Assembly: GCA_007115705.1 (NCBI GenBank)
Contig: QXEO01000382.1
Coordinates: 248,001 to 312,000 of the forward strand
DNA: 64,000 nucleotides
Reading direction: 5' to 3'
DNA from: Dactylis glomerata
Taxonomy: Eukaryota; Streptophyta; Magnoliopsida; Poales; Poaceae
Under the pieces are notes generated by a model. That model saw nothing but the letters and a program-made list of their open reading frames with translations. It did not search any database and was not told the origin of the DNA. Positions 23,867 to 35,646 of this stretch are shown piece after piece. The position numbers and the translations under genes were made by a program. Numbering within the stretch: the first letter of the stretch is position 1; each line of letters opens with the position of its first letter.

Positions 23867-26800
23867 TGTAACATCCCTAAATTTCAAAATTCAAAATTTA
23901 TGCATGGCATTCATATCATATTCATAGCATTGCATTTTGAATACAAATTTTAGCAAGATTTTCAAAATTATATTTCATATTGTCAAAAACCTACTTTCTT
24001 GGTCCTAAGTGGACAGAGAATATTTTGAAAACCTTGGTTTTGATTTGAATTCAAATGGAATTCAAATGATTTTGTTTCAAAAGAAAACAAAAAAGAAAAG
24101 GAGATAAAACAAAAAATATATAGAAAAAGGGCCTAGGGAGCCGTTTCAGCCCGGGCCAGGAAGAGGCCCAAGGCCCAGTAAACCCCTCCCTGAACTGTTA
24201 CCCTCCTTTTCTCTTCTCTCTGGCTGGCGCGTGTGCCCCACCTGCCAGCGCGACCCTTTCTTCCTCCTCAGAACAGGCAACCTCCCTGGCGCGTGATTGA
24301 TGCCCGTGAATCAATTCGTGTGATTGACGCAAGCAATCACTCCTCCCGGATGTGCCCTATAAAGCGCCCCCTCTCCTCGACCACTCTGCTCAGAAATCTC
24401 AGCTCGGGAGCTCACAGACTCCACAGAAAACCTCGCCATGTACTGCTACTATCGCCGGCGAGAACCTTGTTTTTCGGTGAGCTTAGTCCACCTCGAGTTC
24501 TATCTGGTTGCTCTCTCTCTTTCATTCTTGCACACCTCACTGACATGTTGCAGCACTGGTTTGTGTCTTGTTTCGAGCAGAACGACCATTGCCTGAAGCT
24601 ACTATCAACTGGGCATCTCCGACGAGCGATTCCAGCCACCCTCCTCCACCTCCTCCTTTGCAACCTTGCCACCGACGTTGCCTCGCCGTGCTGAACCCAT
24701 AGGTAACCTCACCATGCTCCAGAACCCTCTGTAATGCTGGGAATGGCTAATGCCGATGCGGCACCACCGAGATCTGGTGGCCGGCGGTCTAAACCCTGGC
24801 TGGCCAAAACCCCAATCTCCCAGCACCATTGGATCTTGATTTGATGGATCAGAATGATTCACTTACCAAAGCGGTAAGCACAGATCTAGGCTGTCGAGAT
24901 CTCTTTAGATCTAACGGCCATAGAGGCTGATCCGGTCAAATCAGTACCAACCTGTAGAATTGCGCCATGTGGCACGCCCAGACCATCCCAAATTCAAATT
25001 TTGTTTTAAACTATTTTAAAAATCTGCAAACTTGTTTAATTCATAACTTTAGTTCTACAACTCGGTTTTGGACAAATTTTATGTCCCTAGAAAGCTTTGG
25101 AAGTGTAGAATCCATCTGCAGGATCAAATCACTAATTTTTAGTATAAAATTTGGAATGATTTTTCAAATTGAATTAAACCACTATTGGGTGTATTTAAAT
25201 TATATCTTTTGTTCTACAAGTCCAATAATTATATTTTAGTAGTCCCTGGGTTCCTATGGACTTGTAGATCATCCTAGAACCATAATTTTTCAAACTTGAT
25301 TTGTGCACAAACTTGGTACACTCAAATCTTTGCAAACCACTATTTTGTGAATAAATAAAAATCTTTAATTACTTTTTATTTGATTCCACTTGCATTGGTT
25401 TTGTTTTATTAAAACCTATCATCTGAGCACCTATTATACAAAATTTTCCCACAACATAAGTTGTGTGAAATAAAAAATTCATTTGCATACATGCATACAT
25501 GTCTATGATTGCCACATATGAAGCTATGTGTTTTATGCTTGTATTATTGCTTTGTTTAGATTGTGGAGTGGAGCTGAACTACCCTTGTGAGTGCTGTGAG
25601 TGTACTGGTTGTTGCCAAGGAAAGTGACACACATATCTTTCTACCTACTTTTTACTACTGCATTAGTGTTTTTCAGTAGTATGCATGATAGGTGGAATTA
25701 CTCAACTGTTTTACAAAGTGCTAGATCCTAGTAGTGTATAGCCATCCACAAACCCCACTTGTTAGGATGCTAAATACTCTGAAAAATATTGATGCCTTGC
25801 TATGATCACTTTGATAAAGTGTTTTGTGAACAAATTAAGAACTTCAACTAAAATGAATCACCTGGGTGGATTGGTTTGATAAGAGGAGGCGAAGTAGGTG
25901 GGCTCTGGGACACATGCTTCGAGAGGATGTGTGCTCAGGGGGCCACTCTGGATTTCCACCTAGGATTAAAGAGATTACAATGTCTTCTGTGTTTTAGAGT
26001 ACTTCCAGTGCAACCTTATGACATTATGGGCTCTGCCTTGATTGAGTAAGTTGTAAGGGTTCAACCATGAGTACTAACATGAGGTGGTAGCAGAATTGTA
26101 GGGGGTACGGTCAGGCTAGTTTGGTTGAATTCTTTTTCATAAAGGTCTTGTCTCATTCTATATGGGTAGAATGAGTCTTAAGGTGAAAGTTCACAACCCC
26201 TGCAGGGTGTCAATCTAATCGATTAGCCGTGTCCCCGGTCATGGACAATTTGAGTCTCTAGACATGGAATGTATGGAAGAATTTCATCACCGTTTCTGAA
26301 TGATTAAAATTTTGACTAGAAACCCTTAGGTAGGAGCACAGGTCCATGCACTCCAAGGGGTGGTGGTTTCTGTTGCTCCAACTTTGTTGAGTTGCGCCCA
26401 GTGCTACATAACTTGCAACTATGTAGTATTTGGGGGTTATTTCGATCCTTAAGAAAATAAAATTTTGAAAGAAAGTTTTGAGAAGAAAATTATATGATAA
26501 AATTAGCTTTATGCAAATTAGCCTATGAGATCCACTAGCCAAAGATCATGTAGTTTAGTTCTTTCACAACAGCCACCAAACATGTGTCATTTGCCAGTAC
26601 ATCATTGTACTGACCCCTTCAGTGGGGCTGCATATTCAAATGTGCAGGTTTTTCTGATGAGGAGTGATGGTAGGAGTCTCGAGCCTACATACCGACATGT
26701 CTGCCTGTGGTAACTAATGAAGATGGAGGCTCAATGCTGTTTATTTTCCATTGTGCTTACTTTGTGATAAACTTTGTGTTTGAGCTAGCCCAGGTGGCTA

Positions 26801-26960
26801 TGCGACCATGTAAGGTTTAAAGACTCTTGTGTCTGGATCAGCATTGTAATAAATAACACTATTTGCTATGGTACTATATTTTGTTAAGTGGTGCTATCAG
26901 TGATCCAGGGAATAGCACATACACGGTTGTGCTACCTTTGTCAAAAGGTAGGACGCTACA
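23867..26960 (+). repeat. Element F 5' LTR
   Basis: It begins TGTAACATCC and ends GGACGCTACA, an imperfect inverted pair TGTA...TACA. At 3094 bp it is long but in range for Tekay-type elements. AT-rich flanks surround a GC-rich promoter zone with a TATA box at 24358. The partner LTR is outside the window, so the length is inferred from the ends and the primer site. Open frames inside it have no protein-like features. Confidence 0.75.
24358..24364 (+). promoter_or_regulatory. TATA box of element F LTR
   Basis: TATAAAG in CCCTATAAAGCGCCCC, followed by a C/T-rich leader; typical LTR core promoter position. Confidence 0.5.
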
Positions 26961-26963
26961 ACA

Positions 26964-26976
26964 TGGTATTAGAGCA
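26964..26976 (+). other. Element F primer-binding site (tRNA-Met type)
   Basis: TGGTATTAGAGCA, one mismatch in the usual TGGTATCAGAGC initiator-Met primer site, 3 bp after the LTR end. Confidence 0.75.
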
Positions 26977-27154
26977 TAGTGTTGCCTGTAGGATCGAGAA
27001 CCTAGGATTGGATAACCATAGGACTAAACTTTATTTAAAGTTGTTTATAAAAAGTTGTCTTTTATCCATGTTTTTAACTTATCTTGTTCATTCCATTCAA
27101 TACTTGTAAATTCTTACCTTGTTCTAACATTGTCCTTTTCTTTACGAAATTTTA

Positions 27155-27943
27155 GATGGACCCCTACGATCACTGAGTGGTTGCTGTACTTGGAGGCTAT
27201 CATTTCAGTGAGACCCTACTGGAGTTGTCCAACTTTGTTGGGATTCCACCACCGGAGTTTCGAGGCAGGAGGGTGTACAAGGAGTATAGCTTGGAGAAGT
27301 GGGAGATTCATACCATTATCCAAGGCCGTGAAGAAGATCCAGAAGACCCAACTATGGATTACACCAATGCATATATTGATTGGAGCTATTTCAGTGGAGA
27401 TAGCCATGCAGGGGGTTGTGGCGCGCATCTGCCACAAGTACCACCACCGCTTTTCCTCGACTATACCTTACTACCTTTTCGGAGAGCACAACGAGGAGGT
27501 AGCGCCATGGACCGGAGGAGCACGGAGTCCCACTCCATCTACCAGACTTATATGACCGAGTGGGAGTACAGCGCTGTTAGTATGGAGGACATGTTGAAGA
27601 AATAGATCCTATTGATGGATAAGTTCAGGGAAGCGATGGATATCACTATTCAGAGGATCATCTAGGCAGGGTCATGTCTGCTAGTGATGGACGACAAGAG
27701 GACAGAGCTGAAGAATGAAAATTAAGCGTTGAAGAAGAAGCTAGCTGAATATGAAGCCAAAGCCCAAGTGGAGGAAGATCCCGAAGAACTTACCTTGTAC
27801 AACACTGATGGTGAAGAGATCACTGTTGATGAGTGGGAAGCAAGGGCAGTCAGGAAGGCGAAGGAAGCTAGAGAGGCTAGGCTGGAAGCAAAGCGCCGCA
27901 AGACACTTCCACTTGCGTGCCTCAACAGGGCCAAGAGGCATTA
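27155..27943 (+). pseudogene. Element F extra ORF upstream of gag
   Basis: A reading frame starts at ATG 27155 (MDPYDH), has a stop after six codons, and then resumes across frames. The clearest part (27177-27605) has LGGYHFSETLLELSNFVGI, PPPEFRGRRVY, WEIHTIIQGREEDPEDP and later TYMTEWEYSAVSMEDML. A middle piece in another frame (around 27400-27530: VEIAMQGVVARICHKYHHR) fits between them, so two frameshifts are needed. From 27610 to 27943 the product is a charged, probably coiled-coil tail (KKKLAEYEAKAQVEEDP, EAREARLEAKRRK). I do not recognise a named domain. It precedes the gag start at 28200, so it is a separate product of the element. Confidence 0.5.
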
Positions 27944-28199
27944 GAAGTCCACCCTTATTTGTAATAAATTGAGTACTCATTTGTATTACCTTACCCATGT
28001 TGGTATGGTAGTACCATCTACCATAGTCATGTTTCCGAACCTCAAGTGTTTAAATTTCGAAACTTATGCATGAATTGTCTTTGAAGAATTATTTGGTTTA
28101 TGCTTGTTTGTTGTGTGGCTTGATGTATTGTGCATGGGTAGGAATTTTCTCCCTTAGTTCTATCTATCTGATTTCTCACCCATGCTAAAACTATCTCAG

Positions 28200-28259
28200 A
28201 TGCCGCCTCGCCGAGACCCCAACAACAACAACAACAACAACAACAATGTCATCCAACTG
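28200..28259 (+). pseudogene. gag: Element F gag N-terminus (cut by element G)
   Basis: ATG followed by PPRRDP, then an Asn run encoded by (AAC)n, then NVIQL before the insertion of element G. The Asn-rich Gag start resumes at 47750 (after the duplication) with codons for a further AQANANNNNN-like stretch. Confidence 0.6.
28219..28247. repeat. (AAC)n microsatellite
   Basis: About nine AAC triplets, encoding Asn in the Gag frame of element F. Confidence 0.85.
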
Positions 28260-28785
28260 TGTTGGGGATATACCAAATAGGTATACCAGCGACGTAGTCC
28301 TAAACCAGCAAGCCAGGGTGGCCCATTAGGGTGGTATGGTGGATTGATTACCGGGCGGCCCAGTTGCTGGAAAGACCATGGCGGTATTGGATGCAGGAGC
28401 TCATGACGGATCCGCAGACAAGCCCATGGCGGGTTGCCTTGTAGTACACGCGTAGGACTTTGTCTAGGACTCCAAGTTGTATCCGCTCTGGTACCATCGT
28501 GTAACCCACGCCAGGCACCTTTATAAGCCGGCGTGGAGAAGCCCTTGAGGCACAACTTAGAATACGGCCAATCGCATAGCGAAACAGCCAACCTCATCAT
28601 TGTAACCGAGCACTTCTTGCCATATAGTGAATTATAGAAGCACATAGGGTCTCGCCACCATTGCGGGATCTGAAGCTAGGTAAACTCGTGCTATCACCGT
28701 CCTGGATCACTCCGCGGTGTTCACCCCCTTCCACAAACCGCCATACACCTACCCCTATGGCAGATCTGTTGATGAAACCATGACA
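28260..28785 (+). repeat. Element G 5' LTR
   Basis: 526 bp, TGTTGGGGATATACC...GAAACCATGACA. A weak TATA-like CCTTTATAAG lies at 28518-28527. Highly similar to 47218-47744. Confidence 0.92.
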
Positions 28786-28786
28786 G

Positions 28787-30139
28787 TTGGCGCCCACCGT
28801 GAGGCATAACGTGTCAGGAGCGCGGATCCAGGAGGAATCCGCCTTCGCAGGCATCGGCGACACCATCGCCATCGGGCATGTCCTCTACGATTCCGGCTTC
28901 CCCATCGTCCCAGCGGATAACCTCTGGGTGCTATCTAGAGAAGACCCTACCCGATTTACTGTCGTTCCGGTTGGAGACATCCACATCTTCATCAGAGAAA
29001 CGGACCTTACCCCCGCTACGGAAACCAATTTCCGGCGGATTGGTATGGCTGAAACCCCCAAATGGACCGCTTTCGAGCTGGATACGGAGGAGGAATCATC
29101 TGATCTGGAACTTTCCAAGTTATCTAGATCGGATCTAAAAAACAATCCCACCCAGCCCGCCCTAGAGGTAGAGGAAGTGGTGGTAGACTGCTGTGAATCC
29201 ACCATGAGGAATTTGGCGTTAGAGGCACCGCGGTATTGCCTTGTTGCTTTCGCAGGAACCACTTCGGGATCTGCCTCCAATGGAGATGACAGCCCAGGTT
29301 CCATCCTAGAGGCACTTAACGAAAGTGGTGAATTGGATGACTGGGATAGCAAAGGCTATGACTCTAATCACTATGACGCCGCCATGAGAAAGATCGAGGC
29401 GGAATTAGCTCAACAAGCACTTGAAGAGCAGAACGCAGCCGCCAAGCAGGTGTTCATGACCAACAAAGGAGATGACGCTGGGCCGACAACCGGTGATCCG
29501 CCATCTCAGGCAGCCCATGAAGGAGATGACGACAAAGAGCAGGGTAACCCGCCACCAGCCGCCGATCCCACCACCGAATAACTTCCCGAGATCCAGGGCG
29601 GCCCCAGGCCGCTGCAACCCGCCATCCCTGTAGGGCATCGCCTAGAAGACTTCATGACCCTGCTAGACAAGGTCGTCTATGGAACTCTAGCAGATCCAAT
29701 CACCCCTGATTATGTCAGAGACGTGAACGATCTTGAGAAGAAAAGGCGAGCAATCCTCAAAGAAGCAAAGCGAGTCGAGAAGATGGGCAAAAAGTTGGAT
29801 GGCGACATTGCTAAAGCTCAAGACACGCTCAAGCGCGCAAGGAACATGGAGGAGAAGTATGCTACTCTCATCCAGAATCAAATGAATGAGGGAGGCGACC
29901 TGCAGCTGGCACGAAACCTTGAGTTCACCGTGCCAACCGCAGAATCTTTGGCTAGGATGTATATCAAGAATCTGCCATATGTGGACAAGAACTGCGATGA
30001 AGTCAGGGCTATGCCCATTGAAAACATCGTGGCTGCAAAGGAGCTATTGGAGCATAATAAAAGCCCAGCAGCCCTAGAGACGGCGGTAAAACTGATGACC
30101 AAAGCATTGGTGCAACAGGAGAAAGCTACGTCATCATGA
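28787..30139 (+). pseudogene. gag: Element G gag, N-terminal part
   Basis: One frame runs from just after a TGA in the LTR, through the primer site, to 29581, and after a single TAA resumes in the same frame to 30139. The first likely Met is at 29045 (MAETPKWTAFELDTEEES). The first part is acidic and Ser-rich, ending in an Asp/Pro-rich linker (TTGDPPSQAAHEGDDDKE). The second part has a helical, Lys/Arg/Glu-rich segment (DLEKKRRAILKEAKRVEK, likely coiled coil) followed by LARMYIKNLPY and AAKELLEHNKSPAALETA. The TAA at 29579-29581 could derive from a Gln codon. This N-terminal domain precedes the classical gag core. Confidence 0.6.
28788..28805 (+). other. Element G primer-binding site
   Basis: TGGCGCCCACCGTGAGGC, 2 bp after the LTR. 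The same site type is found on the minus strand in element I (59916-59933), supporting one lineage. I do not assign the primer tRNA. Confidence 0.7.
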
Positions 30140-30930
30140 CGTCTTGAATCTGATCCCACACTCTGTAGGTCCAGTACTGCCTCCAAAGCTCGGGGTAATG
30201 GCAATTATGGTACATGCCCTGATAACGAATCTCACACCAGATCCTCAGAAATCCAAAGAAGAGAAGCTCGCAATAGGGCAGATGCCATACCAATATCCTC
30301 CGATGACAAGCCACATGGCAAGGGCCATCAAAGAAATCTATCGCCACCTCACAAGAACTACCCTGCTTATGGATACCAAGACAAGCCCAACCTCACCATA
30401 AGTCCAACATGCCGCCACCAAAGTACAAGACGTTCGAAATCCCACAGGGAGGAATTGTCATACGCGATAATGATGGCAAGCGAGGAAGGAGTCGTGACGC
30501 TGGCCGGAGAGACGACCCGCCACAACGTGAAACCAGCCGGGATGGCGGATCCAGGCATAGGGAACCATCTCGCCATGACGATGGCGCACATAACAATGGC
30601 AACAAGGATAAGCATCGCTCTTCATGCTGCCGCAATGACAAAGGGCAGGGCTCCCGCCGCCATGATGATGATCCAGCTCCACGAAGAGCAGAGGGAAGCC
30701 ATCGCAGTTGCAGAGATCGATCGCAGGATGCCGAGAGTAAAAGGCGTGATCCTTCACCATCCCCACCAAGCAGCCCCATGGTGGCGGTGGTGGCGGCCCA
30801 GCCAGGTCACGTGCCTCTCGAAAAGATCTGCAGGACAAGAAGCCATACGATGCACGTACCCACCTAAACAAGATTGCCAAGTCTCAAACAGCCTTCTTCC
30901 TCGGCCCGAAGTGCTTTGGACAATGGATTC
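30140..30930 (+). pseudogene. Element G gag, basic/Ser-Asp-rich linker
   Basis: Between the N-terminal part and the gag core, one frame (30409-30867) encodes a linker rich in Arg, Asp, Gly and Ser (RGRSRDAGRRDDPPQRETSR and similar) with short Arg-His-Asp motifs. Such linkers are common in Tat-lineage Gag. Frames shift before and after it; no domain is recognisable. Confidence 0.45.
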
Positions 30931-31814
30931 GTGATGAGCCCATCCCACATGGGTTCAAGATCGAGAAAAACATCCGCCGGTACAACGGAGTCGATAGGCC
31001 CTTAACTTGGCTACAAGACTACTTCAACGCAGTGCAGTTCGCAAGGGGATCACCCAATGTTGCTGTCCGCTATCTGCCCCTAATGCTTTCTGACACAGCG
31101 CGGCAGTGGGTCAATGACTTGGCAGAAAATTCCATCCAAACCTGGTTTGACATGCAGACTACGTTTACTAAAAACTTTGAGGGTACCTACAAGAGACCTC
31201 ACAATATAGGTGACCTCCAACGGTGTCGGTGAGCAGAAGACGAGACCTCCCAAACTTTCCTCGCGCGTTGGCTGGATATGAAGAACTCCTGTGAAGGGGT
31301 TACCGATGAATCCGCCATCCTTGCATTCATTGACAGTTTGGAGAGAGGCCAGCTACTCCGCCATCGCCTGTTACGAGAAAGGAATGAAGGGAAACTAACC
31401 CTAAATTCTATGATCACCATTGCAAGCAACTACGCGGCCACCGACGACGATGCCTGTGAATCTTTGAAGGCTTCCGCCATCCAGAACACCGGAAAGCGGA
31501 ACAGTAGCAACAAATGGAAGAATCCACCAGAAGAGCAGCAAACCTCGGATATGGTGGCCACAACCTTCTCCAACAAAGGACAGAGCAGCCAACGCAGCCG
31601 GGGACGAGGTTCTAGCAGCGGCCAGCTGCGAAGTTCCCCAGCTTCTGCTACGGCGCCAGCTGCACCTGTGTCCTACGACGAATACCGCGACATGCCATGC
31701 TTCGGCCATCGGGACGCTTCAGAAAAGTGCAATCACACCAACCGGAACTACAAGTTTGTCAACGACATCAAGGCGGATCAAGAAGCTGGCTACAAATGCA
31801 CCCGGCGACAATGA
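30931..31814 (+). pseudogene. gag: Element G gag core
   Basis: The reading frame contains FKIEKNIRRYNGVDRPLTWL, AVQFARGSPNVAVRYLPLML, DTARQWVNDLAENSI, FTKNFEGTYKRP (a very typical gag motif in this lineage), then a TGA at 31230, and resumes with ETSQTFLARWLDMKN, ESAILAFIDSLERG and TLNSMITIASNYAATDDD. The last part (to 31814) is a Gly/Ser/Gln-rich linker and a Cys/His region where a zinc knuckle would lie (MPCFGHRDASEKCNHTNR); the full CCHC spacing is not preserved. Confidence 0.75.
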
Positions 31815-32062
31815 CCTCGTGGCAAAGGAAAAAGGACAAGGAAAAGGAGTCCAAGGATAGCAGTGACATGGATGAAGACCCTGCGCCAAAATCCGCCGAA
31901 AAGGCAGAGGGTGGAACTGGCATGGGCAACCCATATAAGAGCACCAAGAAGGGAGCATTCCACACCTTCCTTGGACCCCCTATGGCTAAGGCACAGCGAG
32001 CCGCCATGCGCTCCCTAAATGCCACCGTACCTAAGGTCCGCTAGTACGTCCGATGGTCCGAG

Positions 32063-32680
32063 ATGCCGGTGCAATGGAGCCGCGACGATCACCCAGAGCA
32101 CATCCTGGATGGATACTATGCCATGGTGGTTAACCCCCTGATCCAAGGCTATGAGTTCTCCAAGTGCCTGATGGATGGCAGAAGTAGCTTGAACATCATG
32201 TATGTGGAAACCCTGACAAAGCTAGGCCTTACCAAGACCCAACTCCGCCATAGTGCTGTCACTTTCTATGGAGTGGTTCCGGGCCGCCAAGCAAAGTTCC
32301 TCGGGTCCATCACCCTCAAGGCTGCCTTTGGCAATGATAATAATTACCGCGAAGAGCCCATAACCTTTGAGGTGGTCCCTTTCAAGAGTACATACCACGT
32401 GATCTTTGGCCGCCCCGCCTCCCATAGCTTTCATGCCAGGCCGTGCTACATCTACAACCAGCTGAAAATGCCAGGACCTGAAGGCATCATTACAGTTTAT
32501 GGCAGCTTCATGAAGGCCAAGGAGTGCGAGGACGGAGAAGCCGCCTTCACAGAAGCAGTGTTCTTTGGCGAGGACTTCAAGAAAATCCACGCCGCCACAG
32601 ACCCCGCAGAGATGCCGGCATCCAAGCAGGAAGTATCTGCCTCCCCGCCCACCTTCAAGCCTACAGTTGATAGAAAATAG
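32063..32680 (+). pseudogene. pol: Element G aspartic protease domain
   Basis: The frame starts MPVQWSRDDHPEHI. Retropepsin signature: CLMDGRSSLNIMYVETL at 32164-32214, followed by TFYGVVPGRQAKFLGSITL, EEPITFEVVPFKSTYHVIFG and a RPCYIYNQLKMPGPEGIITV end. The loop reads Asp-Gly-Arg where Asp-Gly-Gly is expected; the Arg codon AGA (32180-32182) follows a C, so a CpG G-to-A change explains it. The frame ends at TAG 32678-32680, which fits a lost Gln codon, and the polyprotein continues in the same frame. Confidence 0.75.
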
Positions 32681-33898
32681 GTGGAACTTGTCACTGGCGA
32701 TGCCGCCAAGACCACCTCGATAGGGACAAATTTGTCCCCCAAATAGGAAAGCACGCTTGTCGAGTTCCTCTATGAGAACCGGGACATCTTCGCATGGCAG
32801 CCATTTGACATGATGGGTGTACCCAGGGAACTCGCCGAGCATGCCCTGCAAATAATTCCTAGCTCCAAGCCAGTAAGACAAGCAATGAGACGCTTCGGAG
32901 ATGAAAAGCGCCGCACCATAGCAAAGGAAATTTCCAAGCTATTGAAAGCAGGCTTCATCAAAGAAGTAATTCATACAAAGTGGGTGGCGAATACCGTGCT
33001 AGTTCCTAAGAAAAACACAAAGGTTCTGCACATGTGTGTAGACTACACCGGCCTGAACAAAGCGTGTCCCAAAGACCCTTTTCCCTTGCCGCGCATTGAC
33101 CAAGTCATTGACTCGATGGCGGGATTGGAGCTGTTGTATTTCTTAGATGCCTACTCGGGTTACCACCAGATCAAGATGAAAAAGTATGATCAGCTCGCTA
33201 CCTCATTTGTAACACCTTATGGCACATATTGCTATGTGACAATGCCGTTCGGTCTAAAGAACACAGGAGCGACGTACCAACGCACCATGCAAAAGTGCCT
33301 GGCAGATCAAATCGGACATAACATCCACGCATATGTGGACAACATCGCCGTCATGTCCAAGAAGCAGGATAACCTCATAGCGGATTTGCAGGAGACCTTC
33401 AACAACCTAAGGAAATACAACATGATGCTCAACCCCACGAAGTGCGTCTTCAGGGTACCAGCTGGACAGCTCCTATGATTCATCGTCTCCCACCGCGGTA
33501 TTGAAGTTAACCCGGAGAAAATCAAGGCCATCCTCAAAATCTCTCGGCCCAATGACTTGAAGGACGTACAGCGACTCATAGGCTGTGTGGCAGCAGTGAG
33601 CAGATTCATCAGTCGTCTTGGCGAGAAGGCTTTGCCACTCTACAAGCTGATGAAGAAATTAGACAAATTCGTCTGGACCGACGAGGTAGACGCTGCGCTC
33701 AAGGATCTAAAGAGAGTGCTATCCACTGCACCAGTCCTAGCAGCTCCCGAAGACCAGGAACCCATATTACTATACATGGCGGCAACCAACAGGGTCATCA
33801 GCATCGTCATCGTGGTAGAACGCAAGGAAGAAGTGCAGGAGTACGGCGTACAGAGACTAGTCTACTATGTCAGCGAGGTCCTGACGGAATCCAAGTAG
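32681..33898 (+). pseudogene. pol: Element G reverse transcriptase and start of RNase H
   Basis: In frame with the protease. It has a stop at 32744-32746, then FAWQPFDMMGVPRELAEHAL, the RT fingers (GFIKEVIHTKWVANTVLVPK), VDYTGLNKACPKDPFPLPRI, LDAYSGYHQIKM, TMPFGLKNTGATYQR and the palm motif YVDNIAVMSKK. The second Asp of the catalytic pair is Asn (AAC at 33341-33343). A TGA at 33476-33478 is followed in frame by the thumb and connection (NPEKIKAIL, IGCVAAVSRFISRLGEKALP) and the RNase H start (PEDQEPILLYMAA). It ends at TAG 33896-33898 next to RYPHYQKLAYG-like codons. The domain would copy RNA into DNA in the particle; this copy cannot. Confidence 0.85.
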
Positions 33899-34153
33899 CG
33901 CTACCCACACTACCAAAAGTTGGCATACGGAGTTTTCTAGCTTCTCGTAAGTTACGGCATTACTTCTATGACCATAAGATCACAGTGGTGAGCAAGGCTC
34001 CACTGAAGGACAACATCAACAATAGTGATGCAATAGATGAGTTGCAAAGTGGGGCATTGAATTGGCCTCCTTCGACATCGACTACAAGCCTCGCACCGCC
34101 ATCAAGTCTCAGGCTTTGGCGGAATTTACGGCGGATTGGAAGGAGGCGCAGGA

Positions 34154-35646
34154 TGATATCCCACAAGTATAGGGGATCGTGTGTAACCTTTTCGATAAGT
34201 AAGAGTGTCGAACCCAACGAGAAGCTAAAGGTAGGATAAATATTCTCTCAAGTTCTATCAACCACTGATACAACTCTACGCACACTAAACGTTTGTATCA
34301 TCTAGGAAATAAAACTAGAGCAACGGGTATGAGAGATAGCTTTGCAGGATAATAAATACAAGAAAGTAATTGTTAGTGCTGCAGCAATAAGATATACTAA
34401 GTAACCATAAACTAACAGTACCAAGAGTGTGGAAAAGTGGTGGTAATAGTGGTGGCTTTGTCTAAGTTCAATTAGCGAATAAATCGGATTCATTGTCTTC
34501 GATGCAGTTTTCTATGTGGGAGAGGCTAAATATACGTGCACTTCACTACTTGGAAATACAAGTACTATATGATTGGATTGTTAGCAAGCATCCGCAAATA
34601 CTAACAATGCATTAAGGTTTCCCCAAACATAGCCTTAAGTTAATGGTCCTCTTACTCCCATACGTGCAACGTTCCGGTTCGCGTCCTCAGGTTTCTGTCA
34701 CTCCGGCAGAACTTCCCCTTCCTCTTACACATACTACAAACCCTATGATGTTTAATCCATGCGCGCATAAATATAATGGACACCAAAGGACAGTACCATA
34801 TCAACATACAACTTTGATGAACCAAAGAAATTCAACAAATTAATCTAAGAACAAATAAACTATGAAAACATGACATAGATCATAGGATAAATATTATAGC
34901 ATCAAACACCATGTTTACATAGGACGGTACAGAGGTGTGTGGGAGGATGAACCACTGCATATGTGATGGAGATAGCGGTGAAGATGGTGGAGAGGAGCAG
35001 CGAGGGCACGGGCGGCAGCGGCGTGGCAGCAGCGGCGCGGGGGACTCCTTTCCCGCTGCCGGCATCATGGGGGAGCGCCGCCCCTTAGCCCCTTCCTTCA
35101 TGGCTTCATGGGAGCCCTCCCCCATGGAGATGGGATCCATGGGGGAGGCTAAAACGTGGCTCTGGTGGCTGCAAATTCGTGGATGGAGAGGTCTCCCACG
35201 AGCTAGGGTTCCTCCCTTTATATAGTCTCTCGGATTCCCGTCTCCCCATCTTGAGCCGCATTGGAGTGGGCTTATCTCGGCCGTCCGGACTCGGAATCCG
35301 GTGAATTTTATGTCCAAAACGTATGCCGTGAAATTCCCTACAACTTTTTAGATGAAGAGTTTTTCGTTTGACGCCATCTTTGACCTGTAACGTGACGATC
35401 TTCGAAAAGAGTTCTGGCACAGATTTCTAAAACGTCCCAATTTGACTCCAACAAGGTTTCCACTTGTATTCTTGGTAATTCCTACACATCAAAGTGTAGA
35501 ACAAGAACATTGTGCACTTTTTCAACTATTAGTAGGTTAGTCCAAACAAATCATAAAAGTGCCACAAAGTATAGACAAAACATATAGCAATTGGTGTAAA
35601 ACAAGCATGGAGCATCAAAAATTATAGATACATTTGCAACGTATCA
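34154..35646 (-). repeat. Element H 3' LTR
   Basis: Plus strand ends TGATATCCCACAAG and CAACGTATCA. TATA motif on the minus strand at 35216-35225 (CTTTATATAG on the plus strand). The right LTR has TTTCTATAG at the same place. Confidence 0.88.

Noticed and set aside
24233..24694. 153-codon open frame near the TATA box of element F
   Set aside because: It lies wholly in the LTR, is Leu/Arg/Pro-rich from a GC-rich leader and has no protein-like pattern.
32222..32881. 219-codon minus-strand frame across the protease of element G
   Set aside because: It mirrors the protease/RT frame on the other strand and has no motif of its own; it is not part of the antisense gene, which starts at 46635.
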